Both the position numbers and the translations under genes were made by a program. Positions 1 to 9,594 of a DNA stretch of 42,622 bases are shown here, piece by piece. The stretch comes from Rhodocyclales bacterium (lineage in GTDB: Bacteria > Pseudomonadota > Gammaproteobacteria > Burkholderiales > Rhodocyclaceae), in assembly GCA_026399475.1 (NCBI GenBank), contig JAPLQY010000022.1, positions 1 through 42,622 on the forward strand. Reading direction: 5' to 3'. The stretch's first letter is position 1, and the number at the start of each line of letters is the position of its first letter. The notes beneath the pieces were generated by a model. The model did not search any database. It saw only the letters and a program-made list of their open reading frames with translations, and was not told the DNA's origin.

Positions 1-1164
1 ATCAAGGCGCGCATCGACATGCTGTCGACCGGCATCCGCACACCGATCGGCATCAAGGTCTTCGGCAAGGACCTGAACGAGATGGAAAAGCTGGCCAAGG
101 AGATCGAGGCGGTGGTGAAGACCGTGCCGGGCACCACCTCGGCCTTCGCCGAACGCATCACCGGCGGCTTCTACCTCGACATCACGCCGGACCGCGAGCA
201 GCTGGCCCGCTACGGGCTGGCCGTGGGCGACCTGCAGGACGTGATCGGCACCGCGCTGGGCGGTGAAATGGTGACCACCACCGTCGAAGGCCGCGAGCGT
301 TTCGGCGTGCAGGTCCGCTATCCGCGCGAACTGCGCGCCGACCCGCAGCAGATCGCACGCGAGGTGCTGATACCGACCATGGACGGCGCCATGATTCCGC
401 TCGGGCAGGTGGCGAAAGTGGAAATCGCCAAGGGCGCACCGGGTATTCGCACCGAGAACGCCTTGCTCTCCGCCTACATCTTTGTCGACATCCGCGACCG
501 CGACATCGGCGGCTACGTCGCCGACGCCAAGCAGGCGGTGGCGGCAAAGATCAAGTTCCCGCCCGGCTATTACGTCACCTGGAGCGGCCAGTTCGAGTAC
601 ATGGAACGGGCCATCGAGAAAATGAAGGTGGTCATCCCGGTGACCCTGCTGATCATTTTCCTGCTGCTCTACCTCAATTTCAGGCGCATGACGGAGACGC
701 TGATCGTCATGCTCTCGGTGCCCTTCGCCCTGGTCGGCGGCGTCTGGCTGATGTGGCTGCTGAACTACAATCTCTCTGTCGCGGTCGCAGTCGGCTTCAT
801 CGCGTTGGCCGGCGTCGCGGCGGAAACCGGGGTGGTGATGCTGATCTATCTCGACCATGCCTGGGCGGCGGCGCAGGCGCGCTGCGCCGCGGAAAATCGC
901 CGTGCCGCCAGCGTCGACTTGTACGCCGCAGTGATGGAGGGTGCGGTGGAACGGGTGCGGCCGAAGATGATGACCGTGACGGCGATCATGGCCGGCCTCT
1001 TGCCCATCATGTGGGGCACCGGCACCGGTTCGGAAGTCATGAGCCGCATCGCCGCGCCGATGGTGGGCGGCATGATTTCCTCGACCATCCTGACGCTGGC
1101 GGTGATACCGGCGATCTATGCCCTGGTCAAGGAATGGCGTTTGCGGCGGCGCCTGGAGGGTTGA
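1..1164 (+). CDS. cusA: CusA/CzcA-family heavy-metal efflux RND transporter, C-terminal part (5'-truncated by window edge)
   Basis: The frame is open from base 1 (I-K-A-R-I-D-M...), so the gene starts outside the window; 387 C-terminal residues are visible. The fragment holds the second periplasmic porter region followed by hydrophobic segments at about 631-690, 700-755, 775-850, 970-1015 and 1040-1125, ending in a basic tail (EWRLRRRLEG). Segments such as STGIRTPIGIKVFG, ARDRD-like DIRDRDIGGYV, FALVGGVWLMW, GVAAETGVVMLIYL, RVRPKMMTV and GTGSEVMSRIAAPM closely resemble E. coli CusA as I remember it, pointing to a Cu(I)/Ag(I) pump of the inner membrane that works with CusB and CusC. Those partners are not in the window. 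Metal specificity is inferred from similarity. No terminator is obvious downstream. Confidence 0.93.
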   Translation: MKARIDMLSTGIRTPIGIKVFGKDLNEMEKLAKEIEAVVKTVPGTTSAFAERITGGFYLDITPDREQLARYGLAVGDLQDVIGTALGGEMVTTTVEGRERFGVQVRYPRELRADPQQIAREVLIPTMDGAMIPLGQVAKVEIAKGAPGIRTENALLSAYIFVDIRDRDIGGYVADAKQAVAAKIKFPPGYYVTWSGQFEYMERAIEKMKVVIPVTLLIIFLLLYLNFRRMTETLIVMLSVPFALVGGVWLMWLLNYNLSVAVAVGFIALAGVAAETGVVMLIYLDHAWAAAQARCAAENRRAASVDLYAAVMEGAVERVRPKMMTVTAIMAGLLPIMWGTGTGSEVMSRIAAPMVGGMISSTILTLAVIPAIYALVKEWRLRRRLEG

Positions 1165-1383
1165 ACCGGTGGCAGGCTGTTCTGCCAACAGAATCTGTCA
1201 TGCCCGCTGCAGGCGCCGTACCGTCGACAGCAGATTTCTCGTTACCTGCTATTCTTTCGTCGCGCGACCGGCCCCCGGTCCGCGGTTGCCTCAGTTCCAA
1301 GGTGAACGTCAATCGTGAAAATAGGCCGGACAGTGCGGCAGCGGTCGGAGCGACTGCCAGGAACATGCTGAAAGGGTCTGATC

Positions 1384-1641
1384 ATGCTTGATGCAAACAC
1401 CATCGCCCTCCTCAATCAGTTGGGATTCGACGCCGGCAGCATCGAGTCCTTGATGTCGAGCCTGATCGTGGTCACCGTCCTGACAGTCATTACGGCAATT
1501 CCGACCGGAATACTCGCCAAACGAAAGGGTCGATCGGGGACGTTCTGGGTGTTGTTCGCCCTGTCGATTCCTGTGGTTCCGCTGCTGCTGATCTGGTTGC
1601 TGCCCAAGCTGCCTTCCGATGAGCCTCCCGCGGAGAGATGA
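1384..1641 (+). CDS. small two-helix membrane protein, hypothetical
   Basis: An 85-residue protein. ATG at 1384 is preceded by AAAGGG about 8 bases upstream. It has a short polar N-terminus, a hydrophobic helix at about residues 25-45 (SLIVVTVLTVITAIPTGIL), a basic loop AKRKGRSG and a second helix at about 53-73 (FWVLFALSIPVVPLLLIWLLP), then a charged tail. The positive loop between the helices suggests that both ends face the periplasm. I do not recognise a family. It lies 220 bases after cusA on the same strand and may be independent of it. Confidence 0.6.
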   Translation: MLDANTIALLNQLGFDAGSIESLMSSLIVVTVLTVITAIPTGILAKRKGRSGTFWVLFALSIPVVPLLLIWLLPKLPSDEPPAER

Positions 1642-1716
1642 CACCTGCGTTCCGAAATATGGGGTTGGTATTTTCGTTTCGGCAATATCCGGTTGGGCAC
1701 AGCAAAGGAAGACAGA

Positions 1717-2076
1717 ATGAGTCATGTGAAGTCTCGTGAAGTTGTCCTCGCCATCAAGATCACGGACGAGTTGCTCAAGGCGCTCGACGCCTTGCGCGAT
1801 GCCTGGAGGCTTGACCCAGGCTCGGTTCCGCGAGGTCTGTCCTGCTCCGAGTCCAAGGAGGGCCAGTTTGTTCTGGTGGCCGCCGAATCGGTTTTCGTAA
1901 CGCTTCCGGGCGCCTGCGTGATCAAGGGCATTGGTGCGCTCGAGTTGATTGGTACGGAGCCGGTTTTTGAAGAAGCAGCGAGTTCGAAGACGCTGGTCCT
2001 GAGGGATACGCCAGAAGGCTGGAAGTTCTCCGTCAAATTTGTCCCGCCAATAGTTCGCGAAAGAAACACGAAGTGA
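1717..2076 (+). CDS. hypothetical protein, 119 aa
   Basis: ATG at 1717 follows AAGGAAG with good spacing; a TTG at 1693 in frame is less likely. The protein is soluble, with no signal peptide or membrane helix. The N-terminus (SREVVLAIKITDELLKALDALRDAW) looks helical and the rest alternates hydrophobic and polar residues. I do not recognise a family. It ends 37 bases before the convergent AraC-type gene. A small cytosolic protein of unknown role is all that can be supported. Confidence 0.5.
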   Translation: MSHVKSREVVLAIKITDELLKALDALRDAWRLDPGSVPRGLSCSESKEGQFVLVAAESVFVTLPGACVIKGIGALELIGTEPVFEEAASSKTLVLRDTPEGWKFSVKFVPPIVRERNTK

Positions 2077-2112
2077 CTCGGCATTGACTTTGCAAGCGCG
2101 AAAGCCGGGCAT

Positions 2113-3189
2113 TCAGGTCGAGTGTTCTGACGGCGCGGTCGCGTGCCTGAAGCGTTTGCGGTACTCGCGCGGGCCGCTGCCGGTCCAGCCGGCGAAGGCG
2201 CGATAGAAGGCCGCGGCGTCGGCAAAGCCGAGATCGGCGCCGATGCGGCTCAAGGGGCGTGCGGTCTTGGTCAGCCAGTCGGTGGCGAGGTCGCGGCGCA
2301 GGCCGTACTTGATGGCGCGAAAGCTGGTGCCCTCGTCTTCCAGTCGGCGGTGCAGGGTACGTGGCGAGAGGAACAGGCGGCGGGCGATCGCCGGTAGCGC
2401 CAGGTGATCCGGCAGGGCGGCGCGCAAATGCTCGCGCACGCGCAAGCAGAGCGCGCGGTCGCGGCGGTAGAGCGTGGTGATGCTGGCCGGCGCGTCGACC
2501 AGAAAGCTGCGCAGCGCCGCTTCGTCGCGGCGTACCGGCAAGGCCAGCCATTCGGCGGGGAAGCGCGCTTCCAGGCGCGGGGCGTCGAAGGTGTAGCGCG
2601 GCGCGAAGACCAGTTCGTAGTCGGCGGCATGCAGCGGCGGCGGATACGGGAAGCACACTTCATCAAGCGGCAACGGGTGCGCAACCAGCCATGCGGCCAG
2701 GCCGTGGATCATGCGCAGCAGCCACTCAAACGCGAACACGCGTCCCGCCGGGCCGACGGGCAGCGCCTGTTCCTCGCTGATGACGATGACGGCGGCGCGC
2801 CCGCTCTTTTCCCCTTCCACTTCCAGATCGTCGAGCACCACGTGCAGAAAGCGCGCGATACGCTCCAGCGCCTGTTCCAGCGTCGCCGCCGAGAGCGCGG
2901 CGCGGCAGAGGAACTCGAAGCTGCCGCGGCGCAAGGGCCGCGAAAAAAGTGCGAAGCCTTCGTCGTCGAGGCTGTCATTGATCAGGCGGTAGAGCGCGGC
3001 GTAACGCGCGACTGGAATCCGGGCGCTGCGATCGTGCAGCAGGTACGTGGCAATTTCTGCATGTTCCAGCAGGCTCTCAGGCGCCAGTCCGGCTCGCGCA
3101 ACCCCCGACAGGATGCCGCTGACGAAGCCAATGGCAACTGTCGAAGGGCTTCCGGCGGATTTCCGGGAACGGGGCGATTTGGCCAGCAT
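2113..3189 (-). CDS. AraC-family transcriptional regulator with N-terminal AraC_binding_2-like (OruR/ArgR-type) domain
   Basis: A 358-residue protein. The first 200 or so residues match the pattern of the large ligand-sensing domain of AraC regulators of the OruR/MmsR class (RYAALYRLINDSLDDEGFALFSRPLRRGSFEFLCRAALSA). The C-terminus carries the double helix-turn-helix: ALPAIARRLFLSPRTLHRRLEDEGTSFRAIKYGLRRDLATDWL, then RIGADLGFADAAAFYRAFAGWTGSGPREYRKR. It is divergent from icmF with 99 bases between the starts, so it plausibly controls icmF. No clear ribosome-binding site precedes the start, so the exact N-terminus is uncertain. The inducer is unknown; an acyl-CoA or a branched acid would fit the context. 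Confidence 0.88.
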   Translation of the reverse strand: MLAKSPRSRKSAGSPSTVAIGFVSGILSGVARAGLAPESLLEHAEIATYLLHDRSARIPVARYAALYRLINDSLDDEGFALFSRPLRRGSFEFLCRAALSAATLEQALERIARFLHVVLDDLEVEGEKSGRAAVIVISEEQALPVGPAGRVFAFEWLLRMIHGLAAWLVAHPLPLDEVCFPYPPPLHAADYELVFAPRYTFDAPRLEARFPAEWLALPVRRDEAALRSFLVDAPASITTLYRRDRALCLRVREHLRAALPDHLALPAIARRLFLSPRTLHRRLEDEGTSFRAIKYGLRRDLATDWLTKTARPLSRIGADLGFADAAAFYRAFAGWTGSGPREYRKRFRHATAPSEHST

Positions 3190-3288
3190 AATGGCGAATT
3201 ATGCATAGTTCTCGTCGTTTTGTGTCATGGCGTGATCGCAGCGCATTGCCTATGATGCAAGCACTGCCCTTGTCCCGGAGCCGCCGCC

Positions 3289-6200
3289 ATGACCGATCTC
3301 AGTTCAGTTGCCAATTCGGCCGCCAAGCTGGTGCCCTACAAGCCGAAGCACAAAGTGCGGTTCGTCACTGCCACCTCGCTGTTCGACGGCCACGACGCCT
3401 CGATCAACATCATGCGGCGCATCCTGCAGTCTTCGGGGGTCGAGGTGATCCACCTCGGCCATAACCGTTCGGTCGAAGAGATCGTTAACGCGGCCCTGCA
3501 GGAAGACGCGCAGGGTATCGCCGTGTCTTCGTACCAGGGCGGGCACGTCGAGTTCTTCAAGTACATGATCGATTTGTTGAAGCAGCGCGGCGGCGAGAGC
3601 ATCCAGGTCTTCGGCGGTGGTGGCGGAGTCATCGTGCCGGCCGAGATGCGCGAACTGCACGAGTATGGCGTGGCCCACCTCTACTCGGTGCAGGACGGCC
3701 AGAAGATGGGCCTGCAGGGCATGATCAACGACATGGTGGTGCGTTGCGACCTCGATATCAGCAAGCGCGCACCGCAGGACATCAAGGCACTCGAAGTGAA
3801 GGATGGCGTGGAGCGCCTGCGCAACCTGGCGCAGATCATCACCGCGCTGGAAAACGGCGCCTGGCCGGAAAAGGCGAAACAGGCGTTGCTGGAAAAAGCC
3901 GCCACCGTGTCGTCAGCGCCGACTCTTGGCATCACCGGCACCGGCGGCGCGGGGAAAAGCTCGCTGACCGACGAACTGATCCGTCGCTTCCGCCTCGACC
4001 AGAACGACAGCCAGAAGATCGCCGTGATTTCCATCGATCCCTCGCGCAAGCGCACCGGCGGCGCGCTGCTGGGTGACCGCATCCGCATGAACGCGATTCA
4101 GCATCCGAACATCTACATGCGCTCGCTGGCGACGCGCAATTTTGGCAACAGCGGCGGCAGCGAAATCTCCAAGGCGTTGCCCGATGTGATTGCCGCCTGC
4201 AAGGTGGCCGGCTTCGACTTCATCGTGGTCGAGACCTCAGGGATAGGCCAGGGCGATGCGGCAATCGTGCCGCTGGTCGATGTCTCGCTCTATGTGATGA
4301 CTCCGGAGTTCGGCGCGGCCTCGCAACTGGAAAAGATCGACATGCTTGATTTCGCCGATTTCGTCGCGATCAACAAGTTCGATCGCAAGGGCGCGGAGGA
4401 CGCTCTGCGCGACGTGCGCAAGCAGTACCAGCGGAATAGGGAAAGATTCGGCGAACGCACTGAAGAAATGCCGGTGTTTGGAACCATGGCGGCGCGCTTT
4501 AACGACGATGGCGTCACCGCGCTGTATCAGGCCTTGGTACCGAGGCTTGCCGAGCGCGGGCTCAATTTCAGGAAGGGCGTGCTGCCGGCAGTGAGCGTCA
4601 GGCATTCCTCGGCCGGTCGCGCCATCGTGCCGGCGGATCGCGTGCGCTATCTGGCCGATATTGCCGATGCGCTGCGCGGCTATCACCGCCTGATCGCCGA
4701 GCAGGCGATCGTGGCGCGCGAACGGCAGTCGCTGAAGACCGCCAAAGTCATCTTCGAGGGCTGCAAGAAGAACGCCGCCGATTTCGATGAACTGATTTCG
4801 TGGAAGGACGGCCAGCTCACCCCCCATGCGCGCAAGCTGCTGGCGATGTGGCCGGACATGAAGAAGGCCTATGCCGGCGACGAGTACGTGGTGAAAATCC
4901 GCGACAAGGAAATCCGCACCGGCCTGATTTTCGAGACCATGTCCGGCACCAAGGTCCGCAAGGTGGCCCTGCCGCGTTTCGACGACGAAGGCGAGCTGCT
5001 CAAGTTCCTGATGCGCGAGAACGTCCCCGGCTCCTTCCCCTATACCGCCGGCGTGTTCGCCTTCAAGCGCGAGAACGAAGACCCGACGCGCATGTTCGCC
5101 GGCGAGGGCGACGCCTTCCGCACCAACAAGCGCTTCCTCAAGGTCTCCGAGGGCATGCCGGCCAAGCGACTGTCGACGGCCTTCGATTCCGTGACGCTCT
5201 ACGGTTGCGACCCCGACCGGCGCCCGGACATCTACGGCAAGATCGGCAATTCCGGCGTCTCGATCGCCACGCTTGACGACCTCAAGGTGCTCTACTCCGG
5301 CTTCGACCTGTGCGACCCGGCGACCTCGGTCTCAATGACCATCAACGGCCCGGCGCCGATGATCCTCGCCATGTTCCTCAACGCCGCAGTCGATCAGCAG
5401 GTCGAGAAGTTCCGCTCACAGAATAACCGCGACGCGACCGAGGACGAAGCCGAAAAAATCCGCGAATGGACGCTCTCCTCGGTGCGCGGCACGGTGCAGG
5501 CCGACATCCTCAAGGAAGACCAGGGCCAGAACACCTGCATATTCTCCACCGAATTCGCGCTGAAGATGATGGGCGACATCCAGGAATATTTTGTCCATAA
5601 CCAGATCCGCAATTTCTACTCGGTCTCGATCTCCGGCTATCACATCGCCGAGGCCGGCGCGAATCCGATCAGCCAGCTTGCCTTCACCTTGGCCAACGGT
5701 TTCACCTACGTCGAGACCTACCTGGCGCGCGGCATGCACATCGACGATTTCGCCGGCAACCTGTCCTTCTTCTTCAGCAACGGCATGGACCCGGAATACT
5801 CGGTGATCGGCCGCGTCGCGCGCCGCATCTGGGCCGTGGCGATGAAGAACCGCTACGGCGCCAACGAGCGTTCGCAAAAACTGAAATACCACATCCAGAC
5901 TTCCGGCCGCAGCCTGCATGCACAGGAGATGGATTTCAACGACATCCGCACCACGCTTCAGGCGCTGATCGCCATCTACGACAACTGCAACAGCCTGCAC
6001 ACCAACGCCTACGACGAGGCGATCACGACGCCGACCGAGGAGAGCGTGCGCCGCGCCATGGCGATCCAGCTCATCATCAATCGCGAATGGGGCGTGGCGA
6101 AGAACGAGAACCCGAATCAGGGCGCCTTCATCATCGAGGAGTTGACCGACCTGGTGGAAGAGGCCGTGCTCAAGGAATTCGAAGCCATCGCCTCAAGAGG

Positions 6201-6585
6201 CGGTGTGCTCGGCGCCATGGAAACCGGCTACCAGCGCGGCAAGATCCAGGAAGAGTCGATGCACTACGAGCACAAGAAGCACGACGGCTCTTTCCCCATC
6301 ATCGGCGTCAATACCTTCCTCAACCCGCACGGCTCCGGTGTCGCCACCGAGATCGAGTTGGCGCGTTCGACGGAAGGCGAGAAGCAGTCCCAGCTCACTC
6401 GTCTCAAGGACTTCCAGACGCGCAACGCCGGCCAGTCGGACGCCTGCCTGGCCAAACTGAGGCAGGCCGTGATCGACAACGGCAACGTGTTCGAGGTGAT
6501 GATGGAAGCCGTGCGCCACTGCTCGCTGGGGCAGATTTCCAATGCCCTGTACCTAGTCGGCGGGCAGTACCGGCGTAGCATGTAG
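3289..6585 (+). CDS. icmF: fused isobutyryl-CoA mutase (adenosylcobalamin-dependent) with G-protein chaperone domain
   Basis: This 1098-residue protein interconverts isobutyryl-CoA and n-butyryl-CoA. Domain order is that of IcmF: an N-terminal B12-binding domain (about 25-160; FDGHDAS around residue 38 with the Co-ligating His, [17 protein letters not shown]), a MeaI-type GTPase (P-loop G214[10 protein letters not shown]224, [13 protein letters not shown]), a linker, and the TIM-barrel mutase domain (about 550-1098). Two substrate-determining positions can be read. Phe603 in RMFAGEG aligns with the Tyr of methylmalonyl-CoA mutase, and Gln747 in DQGQNTCIF aligns with its Arg. Phe/Gln is the isobutyryl-CoA pair; pivalyl-CoA mutases have Leu/Ala. 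Length and layout are normal. GGAG lies 9 bases before the ATG. The divergent AraC gene is the likely regulator. No cobalamin riboswitch fits in the 99-base upstream gap. Confidence 0.95.
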   Translation: MTDLSSVANSAAKLVPYKPKHKVRFVTATSLFDGHDASINIMRRILQSSGVEVIHLGHNRSVEEIVNAALQEDAQGIAVSSYQGGHVEFFKYMIDLLKQRGGESIQVFGGGGGVIVPAEMRELHEYGVAHLYSVQDGQKMGLQGMINDMVVRCDLDISKRAPQDIKALEVKDGVERLRNLAQIITALENGAWPEKAKQALLEKAATVSSAPTLGITGTGGAGKSSLTDELIRRFRLDQNDSQKIAVISIDPSRKRTGGALLGDRIRMNAIQHPNIYMRSLATRNFGNSGGSEISKALPDVIAACKVAGFDFIVVETSGIGQGDAAIVPLVDVSLYVMTPEFGAASQLEKIDMLDFADFVAINKFDRKGAEDALRDVRKQYQRNRERFGERTEEMPVFGTMAARFNDDGVTALYQALVPRLAERGLNFRKGVLPAVSVRHSSAGRAIVPADRVRYLADIADALRGYHRLIAEQAIVARERQSLKTAKVIFEGCKKNAADFDELISWKDGQLTPHARKLLAMWPDMKKAYAGDEYVVKIRDKEIRTGLIFETMSGTKVRKVALPRFDDEGELLKFLMRENVPGSFPYTAGVFAFKRENEDPTRMFAGEGDAFRTNKRFLKVSEGMPAKRLSTAFDSVTLYGCDPDRRPDIYGKIGNSGVSIATLDDLKVLYSGFDLCDPATSVSMTINGPAPMILAMFLNAAVDQQVEKFRSQNNRDATEDEAEKIREWTLSSVRGTVQADILKEDQGQNTCIFSTEFALKMMGDIQEYFVHNQIRNFYSVSISGYHIAEAGANPISQLAFTLANGFTYVETYLARGMHIDDFAGNLSFFFSNGMDPEYSVIGRVARRIWAVAMKNRYGANERSQKLKYHIQTSGRSLHAQEMDFNDIRTTLQALIAIYDNCNSLHTNAYDEAITTPTEESVRRAMAIQLIINREWGVAKNENPNQGAFIIEELTDLVEEAVLKEFEAIASRGGVLGAMETGYQRGKIQEESMHYEHKKHDGSFPIIGVNTFLNPHGSGVATEIELARSTEGEKQSQLTRLKDFQTRNAGQSDACLAKLRQAVIDNGNVFEVMMEAVRHCSLGQISNALYLVGGQYRRSM

Positions 6586-6917
6586 AAGTCGGTGCCCGCG
6601 ATATGGCTATGCGTGTGGAAACCTGTGCTGGCTGGATGCTGGAATGGCCGCACCCCAATACCTGCCGGTGGGAATGTTGCCCCCATTGCGGCCATTCAAC
6701 CCGGGCTCTTCGCCATAGCGGCCATTCAATCGGAGTCACCAAGTATTCTCGCCTAAACTTCGGCTACGTAGCGAGGCCGTCACTCGCGATGTCGTGATCA
6801 TGAGATTGGAGTGGCCGGTGCCAGAGTGGATCTGCCGCTCCTGCGCGTGGAATTTGTTTCAGGTGGTAGGCGAGACCTGACCGAGACGGGACATTCGCAG
6901 GTGCCGTGCCAACCAGT
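6586..6917. other. intergenic tract with a short repeated decamer
   Basis: 332 bases lie between the convergent icmF and lrgB genes and hold no credible gene. The 64-codon plus-strand frame at 6603-6797 has no ribosome-binding site or family resemblance. The decamer GCGGCCATTC occurs at 6688-6697 and 6718-6727, extended to the 12-mer GCGGCCATTCAA in both copies, and once inverted at 6642-6651. No classic hairpin-plus-T-run terminator was seen. Confidence 0.5.
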
Positions 6918-7646
6918 TCAAGCGAACCAGGAAACGAACACCGGGATCAGCAGCGCACCAAGAATTCCATGAAGCCCCATCGCCAAACTGGCGTATGCGC
7001 CCGCTTCGGGATGGACACTGAAGGCGCGTGAAGTTCCGATTCCGTGTGCAGCAACGCCGATGGCAAAGCCGCGCTGCCACCACTCACGAACTCCAACGAT
7101 GTCAAACACGAAGCGACCAAGTACGGCGCCAAGAATGCCTGTACTGACCGCAAAGACCGCCGTTAGGGTCGGCGATGTGCCTATCCGTTCGGCCACCCCC
7201 ATGGCAATCGGTGCTGTAACGGACTTGGCATAGAAGCCTCCAACGATAGCCGAATCAGCGCCTAGCAAGCGTGCCAGGAAGACCGCACTAACAATAGAAG
7301 TGACTCCCCCGCCAAGGAGGGCGACCAGGAGTGGCAGCATCCGCCCGGATAGCGCGCTGAAACCTTTATAGATCGGCACTGCAAGCGACACCGTTGCCGT
7401 GCCAAGGAGGAAATGAACAAACTGTGCGCCTTCAAAATATTTCGGGTAGGGCATGTCAATTGCAGTGATCGCAATCGCAACAATTAATACCGCGATCGCC
7501 ACCGGATTTGCTAAAGGATTGCGCCCAAACTTTTCATATGTGAGCACGCCTGCCTGGTACGCCGTGAGCGTAAGGATGAGCGCAAGCAGCGGACTACCGG
7601 AAAGATAAACCCAGATTTCGGCGATGGGCGGGAGACTACCGTGCAT
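6918..7646 (-). CDS. lrgB: LrgB/CidB-family membrane protein
   Basis: A 242-residue hydrophobic protein with about seven or eight membrane segments. Motifs match the LrgB family: TLTAYQAGVLTYEKFGRNPLANPV, HFLLGTATVSLAVPIYKGF, FYAKSVTAPIAMGVAERIG and the C-terminal AHGIGTSRAF...GAYASLAMGLHGILGALLIP. LrgB pairs with the holin-like LrgA in control of murein hydrolase export or overflow-metabolite transport; homologues in other bacteria and plastids export glycolate or pyruvate. ATG at 7646 has GGAAGGGAG just upstream inside lrgA; the in-frame TTG six codons earlier is rejected. The gene overlaps the end of lrgA by 11 bases, so it is translationally coupled. Confidence 0.92.
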   Translation of the reverse strand: MHGSLPPIAEIWVYLSGSPLLALILTLTAYQAGVLTYEKFGRNPLANPVAIAVLIVAIAITAIDMPYPKYFEGAQFVHFLLGTATVSLAVPIYKGFSALSGRMLPLLVALLGGGVTSIVSAVFLARLLGADSAIVGGFYAKSVTAPIAMGVAERIGTSPTLTAVFAVSTGILGAVLGRFVFDIVGVREWWQRGFAIGVAAHGIGTSRAFSVHPEAGAYASLAMGLHGILGALLIPVFVSWFA

Positions 7647-7986
7647 CTTTCTCCCTTCCTGCAAGCGCCTTGAGGATCAGCGCGGTGACGGCCATGGTCA
7701 AGAGCACGCTGACGACTAATGCAACGACTACCGCCAAGGCATGTGCCTGGAGTTGAGGCAAGAACATGACCACGCCGACTGCGGCAGGAACGAATAGCAG
7801 GCCGAGGTGCTGGCTGAAGGTAACCGCGACCAGTTCGAGCGATGCGCCGATTGACCTCTTCGTGAGGAGGTAGCCCAGAAGCGCGATCAGACCTACCACA
7901 GGCCCAGGGACGAGCGGCACAGCGAACTTTGAGAGAAGTTCCCCGAGACCTTGAAACAACAGTATTTGTACCAATCCAGAAATCAT
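7636..7986 (-). CDS. lrgA: LrgA/CidA-family holin-like protein
   Basis: A 116-residue protein with four hydrophobic segments. It shows the LrgA pattern: FQGLGELLSKFAVPLVPGPVVGLIALLGYLL, then LVAVTFSQHLGLLFVPAAVGVVMF, and a final helix before a charged tail. ATG at 7986 has GGAGG four bases upstream. The TGA of an upstream open frame overlaps this ATG as TGATG, so translation may be coupled to that remnant. It forms a two-gene operon with lrgB. The usual adjacent LysR- or LytR-type regulator was not found. Confidence 0.9.
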   Translation of the reverse strand: MISGLVQILLFQGLGELLSKFAVPLVPGPVVGLIALLGYLLTKRSIGASLELVAVTFSQHLGLLFVPAAVGVVMFLPQLQAHALAVVVALVVSVLLTMAVTALILKALAGREKDAR

Positions 7987-8171
7987 CAGGCCTCCACACA
8001 GGTAGTCCAATTGCCGAGGAACACCGCTTTCAGTGATGCCTGAAAAGTGGGTGCCTCTTTGTATCGCGAGTACTCTACGCCATCCCGGTCGAACTGATGA
8101 AGAGTGGCAGGTTGGCTTGCAGCGGGAGCCTTCACTGGCGGGGCTTTAACGGCGGGGGTCTGAACGGCGGC
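7986..8171 (-). pseudogene. C-terminal remnant of an unidentified gene, or coupling leader ORF, upstream of lrgA
   Basis: On the minus strand a frame is open from 8171 to a TGA at 7988-7986. It reads like real protein: a Pro/Ala/Lys-rich linker (AVKAPPVKAPAASQPA) followed by HQFDRDGVEYSRYKEAPTF and KAVFLGNWTTCVEA. It has no ATG and is closed upstream by an in-frame TAG at 8174-8172. The only possible starts are GTG codons such as the one at 8135. Its stop overlaps the lrgA start as TGATG, as is usual between real operon genes. The simplest reading is the tail of a decayed gene. I do not recognise the product. Confidence 0.35.
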
Positions 8172-8329
8172 CTACTGAGTCAACCTGCCGTCCCAAGGGG
8201 CAAAGTTCTGCTCAGGTGGCAGACGGGACCCGACCAACACCGGCCGCCGACTCCCTTTTCGGATATCACCAGCACCGTCCGTTGTGTTGTCGACACCAGA
8301 CCGATAACAGTCACACCGATACGGAGTCA

Positions 8330-9594
8330 TCAGGCGATGGTTTGTCGCAGGTCGCTTGTCGCGACGAGCGTTTCCGCCGCGCGTCAGCCCGAGTAAAGGG
8401 CCCAATTGATCGTCGGGGCATTGCAGTATTCGCCGCAAACGTACAGCCAGCCGGCACGCCGCGGATCGCGGTATCGCGGGTTTTCGACGGGAGGTGTTTG
8501 CAGCGGCAGTGCATCGGGGATACGAAACGTCTTGAGGTGGCGCCAGCCATCGACTACCGCACCGAACCATCCTCTCATTTGGGCGCGTACCGCTGCTTCC
8601 AGCAACGCATCATCATCGGAGGGGATGCCGATAACGTTAATGGCGATCAGAGAATCACCGGCTGGCGCATAGTCGCGGGATAGCAGCGTCGGTACCACCA
8701 GACTGCTCACCGGACCGTGTCCTGTAGCGTTGAGCACAAGAATTGGTTCATCAATCGGCGGCGCTGCGGCTGCAAAATAGAGGCAGGTGGTGCCCCGTGT
8801 GCCGGGCACGGGTTTGTCACCGAGCAAGCGCGTCGTCGCGACGCCATCGGTGGCCAGCACGATGGCCTTGGCTGAAACGCGCTCGCCGGTTTCGAGCGTG
8901 ACGCTGCCGTCGCCCAGCCCGGTGACACGCGCGCCGGTGCGCAGCGTGTCGGCGGGCAAGGCCGCCAAGAGCTGGGCTGGAATCGCACTCATGCCGGTCG
9001 CAGGCACGGCCGTATCACCCGCGGCGAAGGCTCGAAAGCAGAATTCGAATGCACGGCTCGAGACGGACAGCGCAGGATCGAAGAACACGCCAGCAAGAAA
9101 TGGCCGAAAGAAGCGGTCGACGATGGCGTCGCTGAAACCGAGTTCGCGCAGGCGGGCATCGGCCGTCGTCTCGGGACGGGCGTAGATCTGATCAATGCTG
9201 GCCGACATCACCTGCCGGCGTAGCAGCGCCATTCGCCACTTGTCGGCCAGCGTACCCACCGGCGAGAACAGCGTGCCAAGGGCGGTCAGAGGCTGGCGCC
9301 ACGGATCGGCAATCCGGTGGAAGCGCCCCTCGAACCGGATCAGTGCACCGGGAACGAACGCCCGCAAATCAAGTGCCGACAAGTCCAACGCGCTGCGCGC
9401 TTCCGGGTAGGCCGTCTGCAGGACCTGAAATCCCCGGTCGAGGCGGTAGCCTTGGTAAAGCTCGGTGCGGATCCGACCTCCAATCGTTTCCGCTGCTTCG
9501 AGCAGGCGCACCGACCGTCCACGGCGGACCAGTTCGCGCGCGCAGCTGAGTCCTGCCAGCCCAGCCCCACGATGATTGCGTCAATCTTGTCCAT
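8330..9594 (-). pseudogene. FAD-dependent amine oxidase / protoporphyrinogen-oxidase-like gene, disrupted by a frameshift and an in-frame TGA
   Basis: ATG at 9594 begins MDKIDAIIVG, the start of an FAD Rossmann fold. The frame then jumps by one base at the G run (CCCC at 9565-9568 on the plus strand). Restoring one base gives GAGLAGLSCARELVRRG running straight into LLEAAETIGGRI and 375 further residues of amine-oxidase sequence (RLDRGFQVL, RFFRPFLAGVFFDP, CGEYCNAPTINWALYSG). That frame stops at TGA 8386-8384, just where family members read SGRRAAE. Past the TGA the same frame continues RAAETLVATSDLRQTIA to a second TGA at 8332-8330, the expected C-terminal helix. Two independent lesions argue for a true pseudogene, although the G-run indel alone could be a sequencing error. 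It is the last gene of the lipid operon. Confidence 0.8.

Noticed and set aside
3190..3288. Cobalamin riboswitch upstream of icmF
   Set aside because: The gap is only 99 bases and shows no B12-box-like sequence.
6603..6797. A 64-codon ORF rich in Cys/His after icmF
   Set aside because: No ribosome-binding site; it spans the repeated decamers; the Cys/His spacing does not match a zinc motif I recognise.
8384..8386. TGA in the amine oxidase read as selenocysteine
   Set aside because: The position is an Arg in the family motif SGRRAAE, no SECIS-like hairpin follows, and the gene has a second lesion, so plain decay is simpler.
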